A stretch of DNA of 29,203 nucleotides from SIG673 sp045653945 (GTDB taxonomy: Bacteria; Bacillota; Clostridia; Oscillospirales; CAG-272). Both the position numbers and the translations under genes were made by a program. Below the pieces are notes generated by a model, which was not told the DNA's origin, did not search any database, and saw only the letters and a program-made list of their open reading frames with translations. Positions 6,968 through 15,101 of this stretch are shown one piece after another; positions within the stretch are counted from its first letter, which is position 1; each line of letters begins with the position of its first letter. The DNA is taken from assembly GCA_045653945.1 (NCBI GenBank), contig JAZOML010000005.1:1-29203 (forward strand). Direction: 5' to 3'.

Positions 6968-9900
6968 ATGAAGAAATTGCTTGTCCTGTTGCTCACAATG
7001 ATAATGCTCGTTATGGGTGCAGTTTTTATTTCTTGTGATGAGGTGGTTAATTTCAAGGTCAGCTTTGTTGTTGATGACGCCGTTTATTCCACCATTGACA
7101 CAAGCGGTAATGAGGTTATAAAAATGCCCGAAAATCCAACCAAAGAGGGTTACACCTTTGAGGGCTGGTATTGGGATAAGGACGTGTGGAATACGCCGTT
7201 TACGGCAAACTCACTCCTTGATACACCGCTTTCGTCGGATATGAACGTTTATGCAAAATGGGAGCATATACATACTCCGTCGGATTGGATTGAGGACACG
7301 CCCGCTGACTACTGCGTGGCAGGCTCAAAGCACAAGGAATGTACCGTATGCAAGGTTGTACTTGAAACAGAGGTTATCCCTGCACTTATGCAAGGCACGG
7401 ATATCAGGTCAGAAGCGTTGGCGGTAAACGGCGAAACGGCATACGTTTCCCTTTCTAACGCAACGGAAACGTTCTCTTTCCTAAATGATATTACAGTAGC
7501 AGACGGAGCAAGCTACATTGTGGCAAGAGATATAGGCTGTGAGCAGACAATAGCAAGTAAAACCGTGTCGCTTAATATTGGTGATAACGTTTATTATATC
7601 TTGGTAACCAACGGCAACGCACAAAAGCTTTACACCGTTACCGTTCGCCGCCGCCCGATGTATACCGTAACCTTTAATACGGCAGGCGGCTCGTCCGTAC
7701 CCTCGCAGACAATAGAGGAGGGCTACTATTTAACTGCTCCAAAGGAAACAACAAGAGCAGGATATACCTTTAGCGGTTGGAATGCTGACCTAACTGCTCC
7801 TATTACAGCAAATAAAACTATAACGGCACAGTGGACGGTACATACCAACACACCGTACAAGGTGGAATACTATAAGGAAAACGTAGATAAAAACGGCTAC
7901 GACCTTGTTGATACACAAAATCTTACGGGTACTACCGATACGAGAGCCTATGCCGAGCAAAAGACGTTTGAACACTTTACTCTTAATACGTCAAAGAGCA
8001 CGGTAAGTGGTTACATAAATGGCAACGGAACTCTTGTCCTTAGGGTTTATTATACGAGAAATACATATACTATATCACTTAATAAGAATAACACTTACGG
8101 CGGTACTGTTTCGGGTGGCGGTACTTATGGTTATGATAAACAGGTAACAGTTACTGCAACAACGAATTCAGGATATAACTGGTTTGGTTGGTTTGACGGA
8201 AATACTCTTGTTAGCGAAAATACTACATATACATTTAAGGCGGATAAGAGCATAAATCTTACTGCAAAGTGGGATTACTACACCGTAACGACAGGTACCA
8301 ATATCTCCGTAGCAGGTACTTATACGCAGTATTCGGGCACAAAAGTATCAGCAGGAACGGAAATAACACTTACAGCTACACCTAAAACAGGCTACACTTT
8401 CCTAGGTTGGTACAACGGCGAAACACTTGTTAGCGAAAATGCCACCTATACCTTTACAATGGGTAAAGCAAACGTAAATCTTACTGCAAAGTGGACACCT
8501 ACTACTTACACAATTACATACAAAGATTTAAACAACACAACTCATTCTAATCCTTGCGAATACACAATCTTAACCGATACCATAACACTTTCAAATCCCT
8601 CAGCAAGAAAAGGATATACATTTATTGGTTGGTACAATACAAGCGATCAAAAAGTAACCAGCATTTCAAAAGGTTCTTACGGTAATATTGAATTTACTGC
8701 AAAATGGGAAATTATTAACTACACAATTTCTTATAGTGGAGTTTCAAGTGCAACTAACCCAAATACTATAACTAAATACAATATTGAAACTGATACAATA
8801 ACCCTCATAAATCCAAGCAAGGACGGATACAATTTCGAGGGTTGGACTGATGCAAGCGGAAATGCAGTTACAAAGATAGACAAAGGAACTACCGGCAATA
8901 TAACCTTAACTGCTAATTGGTCAAGTTATACCGTAACAACAAGCACAAATATGTCCACGGCAGGCACATATACGCAGTATTCAAATACTAAAATATCCGC
9001 CGGCACGGAAGTAACCTTGACTGCTACAACGAATTTAGGTTACAATTTTCTTGGTTGGTACAATGGCGAAAACTTAATTTCAAACAAGTCGGAATATACG
9101 TTTGAAATGCCGTGGGAAAGCCTTACACTAACTGCTAAATTTGAAGTTGCTCCCGAAATGGCTAATTTTAACTTCAATGCAACATCAACAACTTGTGTTA
9201 TTACAGGCTTAAAGGATAAAACCGTAACGAGCATTATCGTCCCTGATTACGTAACGAGCATAGGCTCTTTTGCGTTCGATGATTGCTCCTCACTTAAAAG
9301 CGTAACAATTCCCGATAGTGTAACGAGCATAGACTATGGGGCGTTCATGAATTGCACCTCACTTACAAGCGTAACAATCGGTAATGGTGTTGAGAGCATA
9401 GGCAATTGTGCGTTCGCGGGTTGCTCCTCACTTACAAGCGTAACAATTCCCGATAGTGTAACGAGCATAGGCGGTGGTGTGTTCTATGGTTGCTCCTCAC
9501 TTACCAACGTAACAATCGGTAATAGTGTAGAGAGCATAGGCGGTGGTGTGTTCTATGGTTGCTCCTCACTTACAAGCGTAACAATCGGTAATAGTGTAAC
9601 CAGCATAGGCGATTATGCGTTCTATAAATGCTCCTCACTTACGAACATTACCGTAGATGAAAATAATACTGCATATAAATCAATAGACGGAAATCTTTAC
9701 ACTAAAGACGGTAAAACTTTAATTCAGTATTCGATAGGCAAAACAACCGAAAACTTTGTAATCCCCGATAGTGTAACGAGCATAGGCGATTATGCGTTCT
9801 ATAATTGCTCCGCACTTACAAGCGTAACAATCGGTAATGGTGTTGAGAGCATAGGCAGGTATGCGTTCTATAATTGCTCCGCACTTACAAGCGTAACAAT

Positions 9901-10162
9901 CGGTAATAGTGTAACCAGCATAGGCGGTTCTGCGTTCTCATATTGCTCCTCACTTACAAGCGTAACAATTCCAAGTAGTGTAACGAGCATAGGCTATCAG
10001 GCGTTCTCATATTGCTCCTCACTTACGAGTGCAACGTTTATGGATACAACGACTTGGAAAGCTGGCGATACTACACTTTCTTCAAGTAGTCTTGCTAATA
10101 AATCAACTGCGGCCGAATATCTCAGGTCAACCTACGATGACTACACTTGGAAAAAGAACTAA
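6968..10162 (+). CDS. Large surface lipoprotein with InlB-type and BspA-like LRR repeats
   Basis: The 1064-residue exported protein begins MKKLLVLLLTMIMLVMG, a signal peptide ending at ISC (C23), a plausible though imperfect lipobox, so it is probably a membrane-anchored lipoprotein. At least seven modules follow with the GYxFxGW and LTAKW hallmarks of InlB-type (Listeria-Bacteroides, Flg_new) repeats. Between the first and second lies a region at about 95-225 with a cadherin-like beta-sandwich look. Residues about 755-1020 are ten 23-residue BspA-type leucine-rich repeats (SVTIPDSVTSIG then AFxxCSSLT). The tail ends in STYDDYTWKKN. Relatives are cell-surface adhesins or ligand binders of gut Firmicutes; a specific ligand cannot be inferred. 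The ATG at 6968 has AGGAG seven bases upstream. Confidence 0.88.
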   Translation: MKKLLVLLLTMIMLVMGAVFISCDEVVNFKVSFVVDDAVYSTIDTSGNEVIKMPENPTKEGYTFEGWYWDKDVWNTPFTANSLLDTPLSSDMNVYAKWEHIHTPSDWIEDTPADYCVAGSKHKECTVCKVVLETEVIPALMQGTDIRSEALAVNGETAYVSLSNATETFSFLNDITVADGASYIVARDIGCEQTIASKTVSLNIGDNVYYILVTNGNAQKLYTVTVRRRPMYTVTFNTAGGSSVPSQTIEEGYYLTAPKETTRAGYTFSGWNADLTAPITANKTITAQWTVHTNTPYKVEYYKENVDKNGYDLVDTQNLTGTTDTRAYAEQKTFEHFTLNTSKSTVSGYINGNGTLVLRVYYTRNTYTISLNKNNTYGGTVSGGGTYGYDKQVTVTATTNSGYNWFGWFDGNTLVSENTTYTFKADKSINLTAKWDYYTVTTGTNISVAGTYTQYSGTKVSAGTEITLTATPKTGYTFLGWYNGETLVSENATYTFTMGKANVNLTAKWTPTTYTITYKDLNNTTHSNPCEYTILTDTITLSNPSARKGYTFIGWYNTSDQKVTSISKGSYGNIEFTAKWEIINYTISYSGVSSATNPNTITKYNIETDTITLINPSKDGYNFEGWTDASGNAVTKIDKGTTGNITLTANWSSYTVTTSTNMSTAGTYTQYSNTKISAGTEVTLTATTNLGYNFLGWYNGENLISNKSEYTFEMPWESLTLTAKFEVAPEMANFNFNATSTTCVITGLKDKTVTSIIVPDYVTSIGSFAFDDCSSLKSVTIPDSVTSIDYGAFMNCTSLTSVTIGNGVESIGNCAFAGCSSLTSVTIPDSVTSIGGGVFYGCSSLTNVTIGNSVESIGGGVFYGCSSLTSVTIGNSVTSIGDYAFYKCSSLTNITVDENNTAYKSIDGNLYTKDGKTLIQYSIGKTTENFVIPDSVTSIGDYAFYNCSALTSVTIGNGVESIGRYAFYNCSALTSVTIGNSVTSIGGSAFSYCSSLTSVTIPSSVTSIGYQAFSYCSSLTSATFMDTTTWKAGDTTLSSSSLANKSTAAEYLRSTYDDYTWKKN
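9230..10030 (+). repeat. Ten tandem 69-bp leucine-rich-repeat units
   Basis: Units of 69 bases (23 codons) are nearly identical in DNA, not only in protein. Six units at 9230-9643 are followed by a non-repeat insert encoding VDENNTAYKSIDGNLYTKDG and then four more units. Units alternate between a PDSVTSIG and a GNGVESIG face. High DNA identity points to recent duplication or gene conversion and makes the array prone to length change. Confidence 0.88.
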
Positions 10163-10167
10163 ATAGC

Positions 10168-10201
10168 AAAAATACCGAGCAAAAATTGCTCGGTATTTTT
10201 T
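10168..10201. terminator. Terminator between convergent genes
   Basis: AAAAATACCGAGCA pairs with TGCTCGGTATTTTT, with A and T tracts on both sides. It can end both the lipoprotein gene and the convergent ADP-ribosylglycohydrolase gene. Confidence 0.9.
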
Positions 10202-10226
10202 ATGTTATAAAATGTTATCGTTGCGA

Positions 10227-11678
10227 TTATCCCACAAACACAACGGGAATCATAGCGGTGTAGGGAAGTGTGGGGCTTGTAACCTCGGCGTATACTCGGT
10301 TAACTGCTTCGAGCTTTTCGCCTGCCGTTACGTCAAATTCAACCTTGGATTTACCGTAAATTCCGTGAATTGGTTGAGGATATTCAAGCAGTACGGTTCT
10401 CTGGTAGTCGCCAACCGTCCACGTTTCGGGGAGCATAAGCTTGATAAGAAGCTTTTTGGACACCATAAGCGTCGGGTTGCAGGTAAAGGTAAGGGTTACG
10501 TGTCTTGTGTCGCCAATCTTTACTCTCGGGGTTTTATCAAGCTCAACTCTTACGTCAAATGCGTGGTATTCGGTTATATCGTAGGAGTAGGGGGAGCGGT
10601 TAAGGAAATCGTCAGCTATGAGCTTATCCTGCTCAGCAAGGTCCTTTTCGGTAAATTCATCGGCATCTGCAAATGCAAATTCTGCGCCGTTTGCCTTCAT
10701 AACGTCGGGAACGAGTGCCGCAACTCTTTCGGTAAGGTTTTGGCAGGTCTTGGGGAGCTTGAAGTAGTAAGAGCCGTTCATAGAGATACTGCAAATTCTG
10801 TCGCCTATGTATTCTGCCCAGTCGGCGGGAATTGCCTTAGTGCCGCCGATAATTCCGAGCGTTGCACCAACGGTTGCTCCTGTGCAGTCGGTATCGTCGC
10901 CGCAGTTTACCGCGTAAATAACGGACTTTTTGAAATCGCCCTCGCCGTAGAGAAGTCCGATAATTACAAATCCGATATTTTCGGGTGCTTGGAACCAGCC
11001 AAGCTCCTTATTGAATTCAACTACCATTTCTCTTGTTTGCTTGTAGTCAATTCCCTTATCATAGCAGTCCATTACAAGACGTACGGTTTTTGTTACCATA
11101 CAGTCGGCAGGAAGCTTTTTGAGTGCAGAATTGATGAGCTTTCTTATATCGCTTTCAACGTATGCAAGGCTCTGCATTGATGCGGTGAAAATCTCGGCGT
11201 AAACACCCTCGCTTACACCGTGATCGACCATTGCGTCCATAACCGCATATTTAACGGCAATATCAGGGGCTGCGGGCGCCATACCTGCCCAAACCTCGCT
11301 TCTTATCCAAGCGCCGTTTGAGGTCTTCCATTTATCGTTGTCAACCTCACCCGACATAGGGGGGAGAAGTCCAACCTGAAGATTGGTTTTGCATATTCCG
11401 TACTCGTTCCAGTGAGGCGGAAGCCAATCTATCCAATATTCGGCAAGAGTGTTGGTGTTAAAATATTTCGGTCCAACCTCTTCCATAGCGCAAAGCCATA
11501 CGAGCTGAAGGTCAAGGTCATCGTTTGGAAGCGGCTCGCCGCTTGGGGAGTCAAAGCCTTTTACGTCGTAAAAATCACGGTTGCCCTCGTAGGGTGCGCC
11601 GAGTGTACCGCCTATATTTTTTCCAATCCAGCAGGCGTGAAGCTTGTCAAGATACTGTTCTTTATTTAATTTTATCAT
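10227..11678 (-). CDS. ADP-ribosylglycohydrolase-family protein
   Basis: The family (DraG/ARH type) removes ADP-ribose from proteins or small molecules using two magnesium ions. Metal-site motifs are NDDLDLQ at 52-58 and GDDTDCTGA at 260-268, followed by VGATLGIIGG. The 483-residue protein is longer than typical 300-residue members. After about residue 350 it has an extra beta-rich C-terminal domain that I do not recognise. The substrate is unknown; some family members act on nucleosides or ADP-ribosylated metabolites. I chose the ATG at 11678 because AGGTG stands seven bases upstream; the frame is open for 26 more codons. It is divergent from an AraC-family gene across 142 bases holding paired direct repeats, so that regulator probably controls it. 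Confidence 0.85.
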   Translation of the reverse strand: MIKLNKEQYLDKLHACWIGKNIGGTLGAPYEGNRDFYDVKGFDSPSGEPLPNDDLDLQLVWLCAMEEVGPKYFNTNTLAEYWIDWLPPHWNEYGICKTNLQVGLLPPMSGEVDNDKWKTSNGAWIRSEVWAGMAPAAPDIAVKYAVMDAMVDHGVSEGVYAEIFTASMQSLAYVESDIRKLINSALKKLPADCMVTKTVRLVMDCYDKGIDYKQTREMVVEFNKELGWFQAPENIGFVIIGLLYGEGDFKKSVIYAVNCGDDTDCTGATVGATLGIIGGTKAIPADWAEYIGDRICSISMNGSYYFKLPKTCQNLTERVAALVPDVMKANGAEFAFADADEFTEKDLAEQDKLIADDFLNRSPYSYDITEYHAFDVRVELDKTPRVKIGDTRHVTLTFTCNPTLMVSKKLLIKLMLPETWTVGDYQRTVLLEYPQPIHGIYGKSKVEFDVTAGEKLEAVNRVYAEVTSPTLPYTAMIPVVFVG

Positions 11679-11712
11679 AAAAAAACACCTCTTTTTTAAA
11701 TTTGGTACTTGC

Positions 11713-11721
11713 ATTATAACA
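11713..11721 (-). promoter_or_regulatory. Extended -10 promoter for the ADP-ribosylglycohydrolase gene
   Basis: On the minus strand TGT is followed by a perfect TATAAT (11718 down to 11713). No good -35 box lies 17 bases upstream, which is typical of an activator-dependent promoter, and the direct repeats begin just where a -35 would be. Confidence 0.55.
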
Positions 11722-11740
11722 TATTTTGTGATAAAATAAT

Positions 11741-11776
11741 AGTAATATGTAATCAATTATGAGTAATATTTAATCA
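11741..11776. promoter_or_regulatory. Paired direct repeats, candidate AraC-type operator
   Basis: AGTAATATGTAATCA at 11741-11755 and AGTAATATTTAATCA at 11762-11776 match at 14 of 15 bases. Their starts are 21 bases apart, two helical turns, as expected for the tandem half-sites of AraC-family dimers. The pair adjoins the weak -35 region of the leftward promoter and is about 45 bases before the AraC-type gene. Confidence 0.6.
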
Positions 11777-11820
11777 TATTAGGGTAAAATCAAATCAACA
11801 TTACATATAAGGAGGGAAGT

Positions 11821-12651
11821 ATGTATCCGAAAGTGCTTGATGCTGAAAAAGGACAGGAATATTTTTTTGACGCTCAGTATTTTGAGAGTGGCAAATTCAA
11901 GTTTGTTCACTCTTATTTACACCAAAGCTATAAATTCAAGATGCATTCTCATCAGTTTTATGAGATAAATATAATTAAGCAGGGTAGTGGTAGGCACTAT
12001 ATTGAGGACACCTCGCTACCTGCTGATGTTGGCGACGTTTTCGTTATACCGCCCGATATAAGACACGGCTACTATTCTGAACAGGATATTGACATTTATC
12101 ATTTGCTTATAAAGAGCGATTTTTTTACCCGTTATGCCGAGGAGCTTGACCAAATCAAGGGGTTTAGTATTCTTTTTGATATAGAGCCGTACATAAGACG
12201 TTCTTCGGGTAAAAGCTATAACCTCAATATTGGACACGACATTACTCGGTTAAGCGAAGAATTTAACGCAATAAAAAGAGCAGAGGAAAGCGGTAACTGT
12301 GTAAAACAAAATGCTTTGACTCTTGCCCTGATATGTCGACTTTGTGAGAAGATAACTAAAGCAGTTAACACCACAAAGGACAGTACCGAAATAATTAAGA
12401 TTATGGAGTTTATCAAGGAAAATATAAGCAAAAAGCTAACACTTGATGAAATAGCAGCCTTTGGTAATATGTCTAAGGCAACCCTTAACAGATATTTTAA
12501 AGTACTGCTTGGGGTTTCACCTATGAATTACGTGCTTGAATGCAGGGTGGCAAAGGCAAAGGAGCTGCTTTTAACGGGAGTGTACAGCAAAACTGAAATT
12601 GCAGGTATGTGTGGATTTTACGATACTGCGCATATGAATAAGTATATTTAA
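11821..12651 (+). CDS. AraC-family transcriptional regulator with cupin sensor, C-terminally short
   Basis: The N-terminal half is a cupin-like ligand-sensing domain with a MHSHQFYEINII histidine motif near residues 41-52 and PPDIRHGYY near 79-87. The C-terminal part from about residue 195 is an AraC double helix-turn-helix: first HTH KLTLDEIAAFGNMSKATLN, second HTH SKTEIAGMCGFYDTAHMNKYI. The protein stops right after MNKYI, inside or at the end of the second recognition helix. The usual final 10-15 residues of the domain are missing, and the stop codon overlaps the next gene's ribosome-binding site. It may be a functional short form or recently damaged. GGAGGGA stands upstream of the ATG. 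It is divergent from the ADP-ribosylglycohydrolase gene, its likely target. Confidence 0.85.
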   Translation: MYPKVLDAEKGQEYFFDAQYFESGKFKFVHSYLHQSYKFKMHSHQFYEINIIKQGSGRHYIEDTSLPADVGDVFVIPPDIRHGYYSEQDIDIYHLLIKSDFFTRYAEELDQIKGFSILFDIEPYIRRSSGKSYNLNIGHDITRLSEEFNAIKRAEESGNCVKQNALTLALICRLCEKITKAVNTTKDSTEIIKIMEFIKENISKKLTLDEIAAFGNMSKATLNRYFKVLLGVSPMNYVLECRVAKAKELLLTGVYSKTEIAGMCGFYDTAHMNKYI

Positions 12652-12665
12652 AGGAGATACATAAA

Positions 12666-13283
12666 ATGGGAATTTTTATTAACTTTGTTTTAGCAATAGC
12701 ATTTATTGCGTTAGGGTTTGTTTGCATAAGCATTGAGGCTGAGTGGTGGGTGGCACTTATAATGTTCGGTATGGGCGTCATATTTGTAATTGTTGCACTT
12801 TATAAGCTTAATGATGAAACGGACTGCTTCTCGAGAAAATTTTCAAATACAACAAAAAAGAAGGTAACTATCGATAATATCGTTAACCACTGTCTTTCTC
12901 TATCGTATAATAAGCTTGAATTTTACGCTGGCGAAAACTATAAAAAAGTTTATGATCATATGACGGCAACCTACGATAAAGAAAAGACAAATACGCTACT
13001 TATCGGCAGTATATTTACCTGTGTTGCAGTAGACGGAAAATTATCCGATAAAGAGTGGAATTTTATTTCAAGCTTTATAGGCGGTTACAGCTATGATGAA
13101 GCGATAAATGTAGCAGGTGAGTTTTATAATACGGAAGCGCAAGATATTGTAAAAAAGCTTGCCAACTTTTATCCTGCAGAGATAAGCGTTGCGTTTGTTA
13201 AAATGTGTATAGCAGTACTCTCAGTAGATAAAAGAATTTCTGCAAAAGAGCTTAATTTTATTAAAAATACGTTTAAAATATAA
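12666..13283 (+). CDS. Membrane protein with TerB-like domain
   Basis: This 205-residue protein starts with two membrane helices (about residues 4-22 and 25-46). A cytoplasmic helical domain from about 75 onward shows TerB/DjlA-like signatures: CVAVDGKLSDKEWNFISSF near 116-134 and a second copy AVLSVDKRISAKELNFIKNTF at the end. The DGxLsxxE pattern is the acidic metal-binding motif of TerB-like domains. The function is unknown; the family is linked to stress and envelope processes. AAAGGAG overlaps the stop of the AraC-type gene and the ATG follows, so the two are likely cotranscribed. It ends at a strong terminator. Confidence 0.7.
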   Translation: MGIFINFVLAIAFIALGFVCISIEAEWWVALIMFGMGVIFVIVALYKLNDETDCFSRKFSNTTKKKVTIDNIVNHCLSLSYNKLEFYAGENYKKVYDHMTATYDKEKTNTLLIGSIFTCVAVDGKLSDKEWNFISSFIGGYSYDEAINVAGEFYNTEAQDIVKKLANFYPAEISVAFVKMCIAVLSVDKRISAKELNFIKNTFKI

Positions 13284-13289
13284 AAAATA

Positions 13290-13316
13290 AACCACCCGAT
13301 TTTTCGGGTGGTTTTG
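13290..13316. terminator. Bidirectional terminator between convergent genes
   Basis: AACCACCCGA pairs with TCGGGTGGTT around a TTTT loop, with A and T tracts outside. It lies between the TerB-like gene and the convergent lipid kinase gene, whose stop is at 13318. Confidence 0.87.
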
Positions 13317-13317
13317 A

Positions 13318-14190
13318 TTATACGTTTTCGGGAACTTTAACCTCGGCGTATGCAGTATATTCGGTAACGCCAAGTATCGTTTCACCGTCAATTTGTACGG
13401 CTCTGGGTTCATCAAACTTAACTGTAATCTGCTTGCCCTTATGTACCGCAACCATATTCGTGTAATTTACGTGTTTGCCCTCAAAAATCTTTGGGAAGGT
13501 CATTAATGTTTTTATTTTTCCCTTGCCGTAGAAGAGCATAACCGATAAATTTTTGTCAGGGTCGAGTCTGTCCTGCTCGGGAGTTGCCATCATACCGCCA
13601 CCGTAGTAGCGTCCCTTCATTGTCGGGGCAAGCCAAACCTTTTTGTATCTATGCTCAACACCGTCAACAATTATTGTCGCGCCTGTGGGCTTATAGTGGA
13701 AAAGTAAACCGCCGATAGCAATAGCAGTGTAGTTTACGGGTTTAGTGCTTTTAGCCTTCTTTGCATCTCCGACCTCACAGCAGTAGCCGTCAATTCCAAA
13801 TCCAACGTTATTTATAAAGCGGTATTTTTTGCCCTTAACTTCAACGTAAGGAAGATTGATTATATATGGCTTTATATCAAACGGTGGTTCGTCCGCAGTT
13901 TTTCCTATATCGTGTAGGAAATCGTTTCCCGTACCGCAAGCGTGGTAGAGAAGAGAGCATTTTATACTTTCAACGTCAACCAAATTAACTAATTTGTTGA
14001 TAGTACCGTCGCCACCGCATATAATTACAGTATCGCTTGTAGTCTTTTCATCAAAGTAGCTTTGAGCATCTTCTATTTTGGTTATATCCTCACGGTAAAC
14101 CTTACCCTCATATAGAGTAGCAACAAGTTTGCTTTCTTCTTCGCTTTTTCCATTTCCTGAAAGTGGATTGTATAGTACGTAGTATGCCAT
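13318..14190 (-). CDS. Diacylglycerol kinase-family lipid kinase (YegS/DgkB type)
   Basis: The 290-residue soluble kinase has the diacylglycerol-kinase catalytic domain: YNPLSGNGKS near 7-16, ICGGDGTINKLVN near 57-69 and ACGTGNDF near 84-91. Such enzymes phosphorylate diacylglycerol or related lipids at the membrane, returning it to phospholipid synthesis. Which lipid is used here is not certain. I chose the ATG at 14190 (MAYYVLYNPL) because GAGGTGA stands just upstream; 20 further upstream codons are hydrophobic and AT-rich but have no ribosome-binding site. It is divergent from the two-component operon that ends in plsY, another phospholipid gene. Confidence 0.88.
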   Translation of the reverse strand: MAYYVLYNPLSGNGKSEEESKLVATLYEGKVYREDITKIEDAQSYFDEKTTSDTVIICGGDGTINKLVNLVDVESIKCSLLYHACGTGNDFLHDIGKTADEPPFDIKPYIINLPYVEVKGKKYRFINNVGFGIDGYCCEVGDAKKAKSTKPVNYTAIAIGGLLFHYKPTGATIIVDGVEHRYKKVWLAPTMKGRYYGGGMMATPEQDRLDPDKNLSVMLFYGKGKIKTLMTFPKIFEGKHVNYTNMVAVHKGKQITVKFDEPRAVQIDGETILGVTEYTAYAEVKVPENV

Positions 14191-14271
14191 AACCTTCACC
14201 TCAAAATATATATTTATTGTTAATATAATAAAACAAATAACTAAACTCAAAATAAACTTTGTAGAAATTTG

Positions 14272-14300
14272 TTGATTTTAGAGAGAAATTATGTTATAAT
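14272..14300 (+). promoter_or_regulatory. Promoter of the response regulator/kinase/plsY operon
   Basis: TTGATT at 14272-14277, a 17-bp spacer and a perfect TATAAT at 14295-14300, preceded by TGT (extended -10). The leader to the ATG at 14427 is about 120 bases, long enough for regulation, but I see no clear structure in it. Confidence 0.75.
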
Positions 14301-14426
14301 ATTACGAAACTACAATTTACGACTTTTTTTCAGTTTTGAAATACTTTGGACACGCAATAATTATAATAGTTTATTTTCAGTTTAACTTAAAAGGTGATAA
14401 TTATTATAGAAAGAGAGGACAGCGGT

Positions 14427-15101
14427 ATGTTTTGTATTCTTGCAGTAGACGACGATAAAAATACCCGACTGCTTTATAAAGCGGTGCTTGAAAAAGCAGG
14501 TTATACAGTTTTCATTGCGCAGGACGGTGAGCAGGCGCTTGAAGTTATGGATAAAGAGCATATCGACCTTGTAATTCTTGATATTATGATGCCTAAAATG
14601 GACGGCTATGAATTGACGAAAATTTTGCGTGAGTCAAGTGCTGATTTACCTATACTTATGGTATCGGCAAAGCAACAGCCTCAGGATAAGCATAAGGGCT
14701 TTTCCGTTGGAACGGACGATTATATAACTAAACCGGTTGACGCCGAGGAAATGCTTTATAGAATAAAAGCACTTCTTCGCCGTGCCCGTATAAGCAGTGA
14801 ACGAAAAATAGTTATCGGTGAGATTGTGCTGGATTATGATGCCTTTACTGTAACAAAAGGAAATGACTCTCAAGAGTTACCGCAAAAAGAATTTTTACTT
14901 CTTTATAAGCTTTTATCCTATCCGGGAAAGATATTTACCCGTATACAGCTTATGGACGAAATTTGGGGAGTTGAAAGTGATACAGGTTGGGAAACCGTAA
15001 CCGTACATATCGCAAGACTTCGCAAACGCTTTGAGGGTTGGTCTGAATTTAGCATAGAATCGGTAAGAGGACTCGGCTATAAGGCGGTGAAAAAGGTATG
15101 A
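14427..15101 (+). CDS. OmpR/PhoB-family response regulator
   Basis: The receiver domain has the acidic pair D8/D9, the phosphoacceptor D52 (LVILDIMMPKMDGYEL) and the conserved lysine in DDYITKPVD. It is followed by a winged-helix trans_reg_C domain (about 130-224) with PQKEFLLLYKLLSYPGKIFTR and VTVHIARLRKRFE. It is a phosphorylation-controlled DNA-binding regulator. I chose the ATG at 14427 because GAGAGGA stands seven bases upstream; a GTG at 14394 is less likely. Its last four bases (ATGA) overlap the start of the histidine kinase gene, so the two are a coupled pair. Confidence 0.93.
   Translation: MFCILAVDDDKNTRLLYKAVLEKAGYTVFIAQDGEQALEVMDKEHIDLVILDIMMPKMDGYELTKILRESSADLPILMVSAKQQPQDKHKGFSVGTDDYITKPVDAEEMLYRIKALLRRARISSERKIVIGEIVLDYDAFTVTKGNDSQELPQKEFLLLYKLLSYPGKIFTRIQLMDEIWGVESDTGWETVTVHIARLRKRFEGWSEFSIESVRGLGYKAVKKV

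Noticed and set aside
10212..11180. A 322-codon frame opposite the ADP-ribosylglycohydrolase gene.
   Set aside because: Cysteine-, valine- and asparagine-rich composition is typical of the antisense of a real gene; the other strand has clear family motifs.
14362..14367. A second TATAAT upstream of the response regulator.
   Set aside because: The nearest -35-like boxes give spacers of 10 or 20 bases, so it is not a convincing second promoter.
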